64,000 nucleotides of DNA from positions 1-64,000 of the forward strand of contig QOCQ01000005.1 in assembly GCA_003574685.1 (NCBI GenBank), given 5' to 3'. Origin of the DNA: Rhodospirillaceae bacterium SYSU D60007 (GTDB lineage Bacteria > Pseudomonadota > Alphaproteobacteria > Reyranellales > Reyranellaceae). Every line of letters starts with the position of its first letter. Position 1 is the first letter of the stretch. Below, in pieces: positions 42,710 through 51,408 of the stretch. The translations under genes were made by a program, and so were the position numbers. The notes beneath the pieces were generated by a model, which was not told where the DNA came from, did not search any database, and saw only the letters and a program-made list of their open reading frames with translations.

Positions 42710-43840
42710 ATGTCCTTTCCGTTGCCCAGTGACGATGCCGCCGCTCTCGGTTTCCGGGTCGATCAGCTCAACCGTCTTGTGGCGCTGATCGAGAAGCACA
42801 TCGCCGAGGGACACTATCCCGGCTGCCAGATCGCGCTGGCGCGCAACGGCAAGCTGGCGATGCAGCGCACGTTCGGCAATGCCGCCACTCAGCCGGACCG
42901 GCGCCGGGCGACGGACGACACGCTGTGGCTGCTCTATTCCAACACCAAGGTGATCGTCGCCGCGACGATGTGGGCCCTGGCCGAACAAGGCGCGTTCCGC
43001 TTTGCCGACCGCGTGTCTGACCATGTCCCCGAGTTCAAGAAGAACGGCAAGGCCGGCATCACGCTGCTGCAATTGCTGACGCATCAGGGCGGGTTTCCCA
43101 ATGCCATCGTGCCGAAGGACGCCTGGGACGACCACGCGCGGCTGCGGCAGGTCGTCTGCGATTTCAGCCTCGAATGGACACCGGGCTCGAAGGTCCACTA
43201 TCACGGCCTCTCCGCGCACTGGGTGGCTGCTGTCGTCATCGAAGCGGTGACGGGCAAGGACTTCCGCGATGTCGTGCGCGGGCTCGTGATCGAGCCGCTG
43301 GGTCTGGGCAATGACCTCTTCATGGGCGTCGGGCCGGCGCAAGCCTCGCGCGTCTCCGACATGCACTACCCGCCGCCGCTGGGCGGTGCGCCGCAAAACG
43401 ACCCCGACAACAACACGCCGGAATGGCGGCGCGCCGGCATCCCCGGCGGTGGCGCCTACGGCACCGCGCGCGGCATGGCGGCGCTGTACCAGATGATGCT
43501 GGCCGGCGGCGTGCTCAACAATCACCGTCTGGCTTCACCTCGTACGCTGCAATACGCGATCCGCAACTGGACCGGCGACCGGATCGACGAGTTCATGGGC
43601 ATGCCCATGCATCGCGGCATCGGCCCGCACCTGCGCGGCACCACCGAGACGATCCGCGGCCTGGGCTCGATGGCATCGCCGCGCGCTTTCGGCCATGGCG
43701 GTGTCGGCACGTCGTACTGCTGGGGCGATCCCGATTCCGGCGTTTCCTTCGCCTACATCACCAACAACCGCATTCCCGATCCCTGGCATAGCTGGCGGCT
43801 GGATCACATCGCCAACCTCGTACACACCGCGATCCTGTAG
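42710..43840 (+). CDS. Serine hydrolase, class C beta-lactamase fold (esterase-like)
   Basis: A 376-residue protein without a signal peptide. Nucleophile SNTK (77-80), tyrosine Tyr164 in VHYHGLSAHW and a GHGGVGTSYCWG stretch in place of the KTG motif, together typical of EstB-like cytosolic esterases rather than beta-lactamases. Its position, 39 bp after the HCCA isomerase-like gene, implies a shared transcript. It is convergent with the MFS transporter, whose stop lies one base away. Confidence 0.88.
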   Translation: MSFPLPSDDAAALGFRVDQLNRLVALIEKHIAEGHYPGCQIALARNGKLAMQRTFGNAATQPDRRRATDDTLWLLYSNTKVIVAATMWALAEQGAFRFADRVSDHVPEFKKNGKAGITLLQLLTHQGGFPNAIVPKDAWDDHARLRQVVCDFSLEWTPGSKVHYHGLSAHWVAAVVIEAVTGKDFRDVVRGLVIEPLGLGNDLFMGVGPAQASRVSDMHYPPPLGGAPQNDPDNNTPEWRRAGIPGGGAYGTARGMAALYQMMLAGGVLNNHRLASPRTLQYAIRNWTGDRIDEFMGMPMHRGIGPHLRGTTETIRGLGSMASPRAFGHGGVGTSYCWGDPDSGVSFAYITNNRIPDPWHSWRLDHIANLVHTAIL

Positions 43841-43841
43841 C

Positions 43842-45062
43842 CTACATGCGCTCCCGCGCGCGGGCCTCGAAGACCAGTGGAACCGCGGCCAGCACCAGCG
43901 CGACCAGCGACAGGATGAACGCGCCGCGGTAGCCACCGGTCAGGTCGTGCGCCAGACCGCCGAGCCAGGCACCGAGCGCGGCACCGGCGCCCATGCCGCA
44001 GGTGATGAGCCCGTAGATGCGGCCCATATGGGCGCCGCGGTAGCGCAGCGTGGCCAGCGTGGAGATCATTGGCCCGCGCGAGCCCATAGTGCTGCCGAAA
44101 AGCACCACGAATGCGCCGATCAGCCAGACATCTGTCGGTCCTTCCACCAGCCAGAGCGCGATGATGCCCAGCCCGGTGCCGCAATAGGCAGCCACGGCGC
44201 CCAACACGCGCCCGCCGCGATCGGCCAGCCAGTTGAAACCGATCATGCCCAGCGGCATGAGCACGGAGGTGATGGCCCAGATTTGCGCCGCGGTCGCTGC
44301 GTCGAGGCCATGATCGATGAGGTAGGCGTTGATCTGCGGCGCAAGGCTATAGATCGCTACTGATGTGAACGCGAACGCCCATGTCAGCGCCCAGAACGGC
44401 GGATCGCGCAGCGCCATGGCAACCGTCGGTCCATAGCCCGACACCGCGGTGCCCGAGCGCGCCGGCACGATCGCCGGATCACCCGCCGCAATGCGGCGCC
44501 ACGGCAACAGGGCTGCCGGCACTGCAAGGACCAGCACGCCGGCACCGGCACAAAGCCAGGCGAAGCGCCAGTCCTCTGCCGCGATCAGGGCCTGCAGCAG
44601 CGGCGCCATGATCATCACGCCAATGCCGTTGGCTGACCAGACGACCGCAAGCGCGGTACCCAGCCGCGCCGAGAACCAGCGTCCCAGCAGGGCGGCATAG
44701 AAAACGCTGCCCAGCGCGGCGCAGGCCAGGCCGAACACCAGCCCCAGACCTGCATAGAGTTGCCAGATGGCGGTTGCCTGCGACGCGAGCAGCAGGCCTG
44801 CGCCGGCAGTGGTCAGCCCAACGAGCGCCACGCCTCGTGGCCCGAGTCGGTCCAGCAACCATCCCGCGAATGGCCCTCCCAGGCCGATAGCCAGCATTCC
44901 CAGGCCATAAACACCAGTGATGGCCGCGCGCTCGACCATGAACGCCGCCTCGAGCGAGGGTACGAACACACCGAACGATTCGCTGATGCCGCGCGTGGCC
45001 ACCGCCAGAATGAAGCACAGCGCCACCAGACTATAGGGCAGCCACGCAGCCCGGTGCGACAC
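43842..45062 (-). CDS. MFS transporter
   Basis: A 406-residue transporter of the major facilitator superfamily with about 12 membrane helices, related to oxalate/formate or monocarboxylate-type members (GIGMLAIGLGGPFAGWLLDRLGPR loop). The aggagg site abuts an ATG at 45068 and cannot serve it; a GTG at 45062 sits six bases on, with the normal MFS N-terminus, and is preferred. No substrate can be named. It is divergent from the hotdog protein at 45279, with 216 bp between them that hold no obvious gene. Confidence 0.85.
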   Translation of the reverse strand: MSHRAAWLPYSLVALCFILAVATRGISESFGVFVPSLEAAFMVERAAITGVYGLGMLAIGLGGPFAGWLLDRLGPRGVALVGLTTAGAGLLLASQATAIWQLYAGLGLVFGLACAALGSVFYAALLGRWFSARLGTALAVVWSANGIGVMIMAPLLQALIAAEDWRFAWLCAGAGVLVLAVPAALLPWRRIAAGDPAIVPARSGTAVSGYGPTVAMALRDPPFWALTWAFAFTSVAIYSLAPQINAYLIDHGLDAATAAQIWAITSVLMPLGMIGFNWLADRGGRVLGAVAAYCGTGLGIIALWLVEGPTDVWLIGAFVVLFGSTMGSRGPMISTLATLRYRGAHMGRIYGLITCGMGAGAALGAWLGGLAHDLTGGYRGAFILSLVALVLAAVPLVFEARARERM

Positions 45063-45278
45063 GCGCATCCTCCTGTCGTCAATGTGGCAACGCTCGAATG
45101 CGGTTGTGACGTTCGTGCAGGCCTGGCGCAACCCGATCGGTCCGGGCGGTTCCGCTGTTCAATGCCGCAACCGCGCTGATCCGGCGTGCAGATTGCTGGA
45201 AGCGGACTTGCACAGCGCAGGCTTGCGATCGCGCAGGCAGCCGGACACGGTGGCGCCGCACACGGGAGAAGGACAGGC

Positions 45279-45992
45279 ATGCAGCAACGCAGCATCACCA
45301 TCGAGGGCCGGTTCAACGGACCGCCGATGTCGGGCAATGGCGGCTACGTGGCCGGCGTGCTCGCGCAGCATGTCGATCCTCACGGTCCGGTCGAGGTGAC
45401 CTTGCGCGCACCCGTGCCGGTCGATACGCCGATGGCGCTGGTGCGCGATGGCGATGCGCGGCATCTGCTGAAGCACGGCGAGCGGCTGATCTGCGACGCA
45501 CGGCCCGCGAAGCTCGATCTGCAGCCGCCTGGTGTTCAGGACTGGGCGACGGCCGAACGTCTGTCTGCGGCGGGCGGCAGCGAGGCCGACTCCGACTTCC
45601 ACCAGTGCCTCGTCTGCGGACGCGGCCGCGCTGTCGGCGACGGGCTGCGTGTGCTGGGCCAGCGTGTCAATGACCGGCCGATGTCGCTGTCGCTCTACAT
45701 GCCGCATGCCGCACATGCGGACGAAGAGGGGTGCATCGGCGTGCCGTTCATCTGGGGCACACTCGATTGTCCCGGCGCGTGGGCGGTGCAGGAGCCGCAC
45801 GACGCAAGGACAGCGATGACCGGCCGCATGACCGGGCAGGTCTTTTCCCGACCCGCGCCCGGCGAGCCGTGCATGGTGGTTGGCTGGCGCATCGGTGCCG
45901 AGGGACGAAAACTGTTTGCCGGCACGGCCCTCTACACGAAGGCCGGGAAGCTGTGCGCAATGGCAGCAACGACCTGGATTGTCGTGGACTGA
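45279..45992 (+). CDS. Hotdog-fold thioesterase-like protein
   Basis: A 237-residue protein with two half-domains in the hotdog style: GRFNGPPMSGNGGYVAGVLAQ at 7-27 and CLVCGRGRAVGDGLRVLG followed by FIWGTLDCPGAWAV. It resembles PaaI/4HBT-like thioesterases but no catalytic residue can be fixed by eye. A CxxC pair occurs near residue 110. An acyl-CoA substrate is likely by fold. The start has a gggagaagg site. It is upstream of the NYN gene, with 175 bp between. Confidence 0.65.
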   Translation: MQQRSITIEGRFNGPPMSGNGGYVAGVLAQHVDPHGPVEVTLRAPVPVDTPMALVRDGDARHLLKHGERLICDARPAKLDLQPPGVQDWATAERLSAAGGSEADSDFHQCLVCGRGRAVGDGLRVLGQRVNDRPMSLSLYMPHAAHADEEGCIGVPFIWGTLDCPGAWAVQEPHDARTAMTGRMTGQVFSRPAPGEPCMVVGWRIGAEGRKLFAGTALYTKAGKLCAMAATTWIVVD

Positions 45993-46167
45993 TATTGGCA
46001 CGGCTGCCCGCGACAACTTTGCGCACCGGCGGCGCTTCCCGAAAAGCGGCATTGCTGTATGTAGCGGCCCGCGCGCCGAGGCACGGTTGCGCGCCTCAAC
46101 AACAAGGGATGCCGGCTGCGGCCCTTCGCGCAGATCCGGCTCGATATGTCAGGGATATCCGTTTCTT

Positions 46168-46785
46168 ATGGCCACCGGTATGATGAAAACCGTCGTTCTG
46201 CTCGACGGGGGCAACTTGCGCAAGAGCGCGCAGGAAATCGGCTTCCAGTACAATAATGATTTCGTCGAGCGCTTCGCGTGGTCGTGCATCGACCATGATC
46301 ACGAGCACGTGGTGCGCATCCTCTACTATGACTGCCCACCCTTTGCCGGCGAGGTCGTGCTGCCCATCTCGGGCGAGCGGCGCGTCTTCGAGTCGGGCGA
46401 TGGCTGGCTGCGCGATCTGGCGCAGCGCGAGCGCTTCGCCGTGCGGCGCGGGATTCTCAAGTTCCGAGGTTTCCGCCTGCGGCGCGGCACCGCCGCGGCA
46501 CCCGGCCAGCCGCTGACCGACGACGACTTCGCGCCCGATTTCGAGCAGAAGGGCGTCGACGTGCGCATTGCGCTCGACATCGCCTCCTATGCGCACCTCT
46601 CCGACATGGACCAGCTCATCCTCGCGTCGCAGGACACGGATCTGGTGCCGGCGATGAAGTACGCGCGCCGGCTGGGCAAGCAGATGGTGGTGGCGTCGCT
46701 GGGCAACATGCGGCGTCTGCCACCCGAGCTCTACGAGCACTCCGACGATGCGCGCACGATCCTGCCGGAGCGCCTCCGGCCGTAG
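46168..46785 (+). CDS. NYN-domain (LabA-like) protein
   Basis: A 205-residue PIN-like NYN domain protein. VVLLDGGNLRKSAQEIG puts Asp13 and Asn16 at the start of the acidic metal site; GVDVRIALDIASYAHLSDMD and ILASQDTDLVPAMKYARRLG add the others. NYN proteins are usually single-stranded RNA nucleases, often involved in regulation or defence; activity here is inferred. Two starts (ATG 46168 and ATG 46180) are possible. It is just upstream of the MacB remnant, which is on the opposite strand. Confidence 0.88.
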   Translation: MATGMMKTVVLLDGGNLRKSAQEIGFQYNNDFVERFAWSCIDHDHEHVVRILYYDCPPFAGEVVLPISGERRVFESGDGWLRDLAQRERFAVRRGILKFRGFRLRRGTAAAPGQPLTDDDFAPDFEQKGVDVRIALDIASYAHLSDMDQLILASQDTDLVPAMKYARRLGKQMVVASLGNMRRLPPELYEHSDDARTILPERLRP

Positions 46786-46797
46786 TCGGCGCAATGC

Positions 46798-47436
46798 CTA
46801 TTCGTGGCGCAGCGCCTCGGCGACAATGGCCGAGCCGCCCGCACCGAGCAGAACGCCCACGGCCCCGCCGATGGCCGCCAGCGTCGTGGCCTCGATCAGG
46901 AACTGGTTCAGGATGTCGCGCCGGCGCGCGCCGATCGCCAGCCGCAGCCCGACCTCGCGCGTGCGCTCCGTCACCGAGACCAGCATGATGTTCATGATGC
47001 CGATGCCGCCGACCAGCAGCGACGCGCCTGCCACGGCCGCCAGCAGCAGCGCCAGCGCGCGGGAAGATGCAAGCTGCGTGTTGGCGACTTCGGTCAGGTT
47101 GCGGATCCAGAAATCGTCGTCCTGGGTGGCGGTCAGGCGGTGGCGCTGGTGCAGCACTTCCCGCATCTGCCGTTCCGCGTCGGCCATATCCTCGCCGTCC
47201 CGCACCTTCACCAGCAACGCCGCCACGGCACGGGCGTTGGCGCGGCTGGTGCCGATCTGGCCCTTGCGCGCCAGCACGCCCACCACGGTGAACGGCGTGG
47301 CGCGTACCCGGATGCCCTGCCCGACCGGATCGATTCCCTCGCCGATGACGCGCCGATGTGATCCGATGCCTGCTCGCCACACTAATGTCGCGGGTCTCAA
47401 TTCTTGAGCCGCTGTGGATTGCTGGTATTGCGCCAA
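46798..47436 (-). pseudogene. Decayed MacB-type ABC permease
   Basis: The 212-residue frame keeps pieces of a MacB/FtsX permease: [40 protein letters not shown], then [40 protein letters not shown] and the closing EALRHE. Missing parts are the N-terminal ~400 residues, about 40 residues between KGQIG and the VRDGED block, and about 50 before EALRHE (normally a full membrane helix and the FYPARKAA motif). Several separate deletions in one frame point to decay. Upstream (47440-47590) the sequence is AT-rich and uninterpretable. Confidence 0.8.
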
Positions 47437-47828
47437 TGACGGTCACTGTTTTGATGCGAGTATATCGTGCCAAACGACTCTAGATTACACGTCAATGATT
47501 GATTGCTGCTTGGCCGGGCAATGAATACTTTCCCTATTGCCGTTGCGTGAGACTCCTGTTCTTCAGGAAGTTAATTGCTCGAATTCATAGATTTGTTGAA
47601 GTGAACCAACCGCCTGCGTGTGGTGCATGGCGGGCAGGCATCCGCGCGCCGGACCTCAGCCGCGGTAACGATGGGCTGTCGATCGGGTGAGGTCCGGTCA
47701 CGTGGCGTTGAGCACGGCACGCGGGGTTGTGCGGCCGCAAAGTAGTGATGTGCCTGGCGTTCGTCAGACATCGCTGCTCCAGGCCGGGCTCGCATGTCCT
47801 CGAAAGCTGCATCTTGTCGCGAGGGCGC
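47437..47828. other. Non-coding, AT-rich stretch
   Basis: 392 bp without a plausible gene. Bases 47440-47590 are clearly poorer in GC (under half by eye) than the rest of the window, and the remaining part returns to normal. It ends at the small Tat protein. No repeat, tRNA or insertion-sequence end was seen. Confidence 0.6.
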
Positions 47829-48206
47829 ATGATCAAGCACGTAGTTCGGCGGCGGGATCTTCTGGCGCTGCTGGCCGCATTGTTCCCGTCGCCGCTCGCC
47901 GCCGCTGTGGCGCCGAGCGGAGGCCCGATAGCGGGCCTGCTACGCCACATAAAGGCCGCACGCGCCGTTGGCGTGGCCTACCTCGCGATCGCACCGCAAG
48001 AAAGATCCGCGGCAATGCTTTCGCAGCTGCTGTTCGGCGGAATGTCGACGAACGGACCCAACTCCGACGTGCACACACAGCAGCTCCGGCAGGCCATCGA
48101 GGCGCGAAGACAGCGGGATTTTGCCAATGGCGAGACAGTCATCCTCGACGGCTGGTTGATGGCGCGAACAGAAGCGCGCCTGTGCGCCCTGGCGGCCCTG
48201 ACCTGA
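47829..48206 (+). CDS. Small Tat-exported protein paired with the GMC oxidoreductase
   Basis: A 125-residue protein whose leader has a twin-arginine motif (VVRRRDLLALLAALFPSPLAA, about 5-25). The mature part reads AVGVAYLAIAPQERSAAMLS and ends DGWLMARTEARLCALAAL. This C-terminal pattern is typical of short Tat-signal proteins found next to GMC oxidoreductases. Function is unknown but an export chaperone or small subunit role is likely. It ends 7 bp before the GMC gene, so translation is coupled. No cytochrome c partner is seen. Confidence 0.78.
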   Translation: MIKHVVRRRDLLALLAALFPSPLAAAVAPSGGPIAGLLRHIKAARAVGVAYLAIAPQERSAAMLSQLLFGGMSTNGPNSDVHTQQLRQAIEARRQRDFANGETVILDGWLMARTEARLCALAALT

Positions 48207-48212
48207 CGGCTG

Positions 48213-49790
48213 GTGGTCACCGTGTTCCAGGATTTTCGCCAGCGCGAAGACGGCGCCACCATCGAGACGGACATATGTGTCGTCGGCGGCGGTGCCGCCG
48301 GTATTACGCTGGCACTTGAACTTGCCGGCTCGCAGCGCGGCGTGTGCCTGGTGGAAAGCGGCGGCCTGGAGCCCGATCCCGATACCCTGGCCCTCAACAA
48401 CGGCGAGATCGTCGGACTGCCTTATCCACCTCTTCAGGTGGTACGGCTGCGCTACTTCGGCGGGACGACCAATCATTGGGGCGGACATTGCCGGCCGCTC
48501 GATCCGATCGACTTCACGAAGCGGCCCTGGATTCCTCACAGCGGCTGGCCCATCGACCGTGAGGAGCTTGAACCCTTCTACCGGCGGGCGCAGCTCATCT
48601 GCGAACTCGGCCCTTATGAATACCATACGGATGCCTGGCGCGCCGGCCTGCCGGGCGTCTTCGACTTCGCACCGCAGCGCCTGCAAAGCCGACCCTGGCT
48701 TGTCAGTACACCGACACGCTTCGGCGAGCGTTACCGCGACGATCTGGGCCGGGCGTCCAACGTGGAAGTTCTCCTGAACGCCAACGTCACGGAGATCGTG
48801 GCGAGCGATGATGCACGCAGAGTGGTGGCGGTACGACTGAAAACCCTCGGGGGCAAGACGGGGATCGTTCGTGCCAAGGTGGTGGTCCTGGCTGGCGGCG
48901 GCATCGAGAATCCGCGCCTGCTTCTGGCCTCCAATCGCGTCATGACAGCAGGCCTCGGCAACGGCCGCGACCTGGTCGGCCGCTTTTTCCTGGAGCATCC
49001 CTCGGCGATGATCGGCTTCGCCGTGGCGTCCGAGGACATCCAGCGGTGGATCGGCTATTTCCGCTATGTGCCGGTCACCATCCCGGCCGGCAAGGGCGGC
49101 GTCCGCTTGTCGCCCATGCTGAGCGAGGCGCTGCAACACGAAAAGCAGTTGCTGAACTGTGCCATCACCCTCGGCTCGGGATACGACCGGAGCGCCGGAT
49201 ACCTCGCGCTGCGGGACGCCGGAAAGAGACTCGGGCGTGGCGAACTGTCGGGCGAGCTCGGCGATTCTGTGCTTGCCGTGCTGGGTGACCTGGATGGTGC
49301 GGCAGAGGGCGTATATCGCCGTATCACGGGCGAGCAGGTCCTCTGGTTTTGCACCAACGTCGAACAGGCCCCGAACCCCGACAGCCGGGTAACCTTGAGC
49401 AATGAGCGTGATGCGCTGGGCTCGCCGCAGGCACGCCTCGACTGGCGCCTGACGAGCCTGGAAAAGCGCACGACCCGCTTCGCCTGCCGGTTGCTGGGAG
49501 AAGAGCTCGCCCGGCTGGGCATCGCGCGCATGCGCATCGACCCCTGGTTGCTGGCCGACGACACAAGCTGGCCCGACATCGACATCCGCTATCACCAGAT
49601 GGGGACGACACGCATGAGCAGTGACGCCGCTCAAGGTGTCGTCGATGCCAATTGCCGGGTTCATGGCATCGAGAACCTCTACGTCGCCGGCAGTTCGGTC
49701 TTTCCGACCGGAGGCTGCGCCAACCCGACACTCACCATCGTGGCCCTGGCGGTGCGACTGGCCGACCATCTGAAGCAGGACCATGCATAG
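48213..49790 (+). CDS. GMC-family FAD oxidoreductase
   Basis: A 525-residue GMC oxidoreductase: FAD fingerprint ICVVGGGAAGITLALEL (21-37), FGGTTNHWGGHCRP near 90, and the C-terminal catalytic pair His461 (RYHQMGTTRMSS) and Asn504 (GGCANPTL), oxidising an alcohol or sugar hydroxyl. No own signal peptide is seen; it could be carried out by the preceding Tat protein. A GTG at 48213 is the best start, as no ATG occurs nearby. The upstream gene is 7 bp away. Substrate unknown. Confidence 0.88.
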   Translation: MVTVFQDFRQREDGATIETDICVVGGGAAGITLALELAGSQRGVCLVESGGLEPDPDTLALNNGEIVGLPYPPLQVVRLRYFGGTTNHWGGHCRPLDPIDFTKRPWIPHSGWPIDREELEPFYRRAQLICELGPYEYHTDAWRAGLPGVFDFAPQRLQSRPWLVSTPTRFGERYRDDLGRASNVEVLLNANVTEIVASDDARRVVAVRLKTLGGKTGIVRAKVVVLAGGGIENPRLLLASNRVMTAGLGNGRDLVGRFFLEHPSAMIGFAVASEDIQRWIGYFRYVPVTIPAGKGGVRLSPMLSEALQHEKQLLNCAITLGSGYDRSAGYLALRDAGKRLGRGELSGELGDSVLAVLGDLDGAAEGVYRRITGEQVLWFCTNVEQAPNPDSRVTLSNERDALGSPQARLDWRLTSLEKRTTRFACRLLGEELARLGIARMRIDPWLLADDTSWPDIDIRYHQMGTTRMSSDAAQGVVDANCRVHGIENLYVAGSSVFPTGGCANPTLTIVALAVRLADHLKQDHA

Positions 49791-49828
49791 GCCCTCTCCT
49801 GTTGGTCGTTCGCGGCGCAGCGCTTCAC

Positions 49829-50800
49829 CTACATCGTCAGCACGATCTTGCCGAAATGGGCGTTGGCGCGCATGTGGGCGAGCGCATCGGCGACCTGCTC
49901 CAGCGGGAAGGTGCGGTCGATCGGCAGGGTGAGCCTGCCGGCCTCGACGGCGGCCCAGAGGTCGGCGCGCATCAGCCGGTTGATCTCGCGCACCTCCTCG
50001 GGCGTGCGGGTGCGGAAGGTGACACCGATATAGTCGATGCGCTTCATGGCGTGCAGGTCGAAGTCGAACTCGCCCTTCATGCCGCCCAGCCGGCCGACAT
50101 TGACGATGCGCCCCAGCACCGAAGCCGCCTGCAGGTTCTGGTTGGCAACCCCGCCCGAAACCTGGTCGACGATCAGGTCGACGCCCTTGCCGCCAGTTGC
50201 CTTCTTCACCGCCTCGGGCCAGGCCGGATCGGTTGAATCCAGCGCCAGATCGGCGCCGAACTCCTTCAGCCGCGCCCGCCGCCCGGCATGGGTCGAGGTG
50301 CCCATCACCACGGACGCGCCCATCAGCTTCGCGATCTGCAGGCCCATCAGGCCGACGCCGGAGCTGGCGCCCTGGATCAGCACGCTCTCGCCCGGCTTCA
50401 GCCGCCCGGCGGTGACGACGGCGTTGTGCATGGTCTGCAGCGCCACGGGATAGCAGGCCGCCTGCTCGAAGGTCATGTTGTTGGCCGGGATGCGATGCAC
50501 CCGGCCCCAGTCGGTGACGGCGTACTCGGCATAGCCACCCGGCGCGGAGCTCATCACCCGGTCGCCGGGCTTGATCCCCGACACCTCGGCCCCGACCTCG
50601 ACCACCTCGCCGGCGCATTCCAGCCCCAGCCGCGCGCCCACCCCGCCGACCGGCCCGTGCTGGCGGCCGGACGCCACCAGCAAATCGGCCCGGTTGAGAC
50701 TGGACGCGCGCACCCGGATCAGCACCTCGTTGGGCTTCGGCGTCGGCTTCGGCACATCCTGGATCCCGACGCCCTTCTCTCCCAGTACGGCGGCCTTCAT
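49829..50800 (-). CDS. Zinc-free quinone-oxidoreductase-like MDR protein
   Basis: A 323-residue medium-chain dehydrogenase without zinc. RASSLNRADLLVASGRQHGP and GLECAGEVVEVGAEVSG are in the N-terminal domain; ESVLIQGASSGVGLMGLQIAK is the NADPH loop. It resembles the quinone oxidoreductase at 32972 only distantly. An upstream frame extends into the repeat array but lacks similarity. The ATG at 50800 follows a ribosome site (aaggaggaaacgac). Convergent with the GMC gene. Confidence 0.9.
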   Translation of the reverse strand: MKAAVLGEKGVGIQDVPKPTPKPNEVLIRVRASSLNRADLLVASGRQHGPVGGVGARLGLECAGEVVEVGAEVSGIKPGDRVMSSAPGGYAEYAVTDWGRVHRIPANNMTFEQAACYPVALQTMHNAVVTAGRLKPGESVLIQGASSGVGLMGLQIAKLMGASVVMGTSTHAGRRARLKEFGADLALDSTDPAWPEAVKKATGGKGVDLIVDQVSGGVANQNLQAASVLGRIVNVGRLGGMKGEFDFDLHAMKRIDYIGVTFRTRTPEEVREINRLMRADLWAAVEAGRLTLPIDRTFPLEQVADALAHMRANAHFGKIVLTM

Positions 50801-50841
50801 GTCGTTTCCTCCTTGTAGCCGGCCGGGTTGGCGCCCGCCGG

Positions 50842-51034
50842 GAGACAGTTTGAGACAGTTTGAGACAGTTTGAGACAGTTTGAGACAGTTTGAGACAGGT
50901 AGACAGCCTGAGACAGTGGACAGTGGGAGACAGGTGGACAGGTGTAGACACGTAGGACAGGTGTGGACACGTAGGACAGGTGTGGACACGTAGGACAGGT
51001 GGAGACACGTAGGACAGGTGGAGACACGTAGACA
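50842..51034. repeat. Two adjoining tandem arrays (10-bp and 19-bp units)
   Basis: First a 10-bp unit gagacagttt in five copies from 50842, then a mixed stretch, then ~19-bp units of the form gtaggacaggtgtggacac repeated about four times to 51034. The second core matches the 18-bp array at 1-162, 50 kb away. It lies immediately upstream of the MDR gene start. Confidence 0.9.
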
Positions 51035-51035
51035 A

Positions 51036-51173
51036 CCTTCCCCCGGAGGGGGAAGGTGCCCGAAGGGCGGAAGGGGGATGGTGCAACGCCTACGGCGTCT
51101 CGCTATTAACGCCGTGCCCATTGAGGCATCCCCCTTCCGGCGCTGCGCGCCACCTTCCCCCTCCGGGGGAAGG
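51036..51173. repeat. Family A double-hairpin repeat, copy 4
   Basis: Starts ccttcccccggagggggaag and closes at 51173. In this copy the left half is the gtgcccgaagggcgg type and the right half the ggcgctgcgcgcc type, i.e. inverted relative to copies 1-3. It follows the tandem array without a gap. Confidence 0.9.
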
Positions 51174-51215
51174 AAAGCAGACACTTGCGGAGCACGAGAG
51201 AACTTGCGCCGTCTC

Positions 51216-51365
51216 CCTTCTCCCCGCGCAGGCGGGGAGAAGGTGGCGCGCAGCGCCGGATGAGGGGCTTGGCGGCGTTGCAACAAGCACAATGCCTGGA
51301 GGTGAGGCCGCGAAGCCCCTCATCCGCCCTTCGGGCACCTTCTCCCCGCCTTCGCGGGGAGAAGG
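51216..51365. repeat. Related double-hairpin repeat with 'ttctccccgc' arms
   Basis: cccttctccccgcgcaggcg (51216) opens; the partner arm ccgccttcgcggggagaagg ends at 51365. Inner parts ggcgcgcagcgccgga and tccgcccttcgggcacc match family A, so the two families share a centre but differ in the outer arms. It lies in the gap upstream of the tandem arrays and downstream of the acyl-CoA synthetase. Confidence 0.85.
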
Positions 51366-51408
51366 ATTCTTCTCAATACATAATATTCACCTTATGAAAA
51401 ATCAAGCA

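Noticed and set aside
47727-47828. Upstream extension of the Tat protein
   Set aside because: The twin-arginine leader fits only from the ATG at 47829; earlier residues are unlike any leader.
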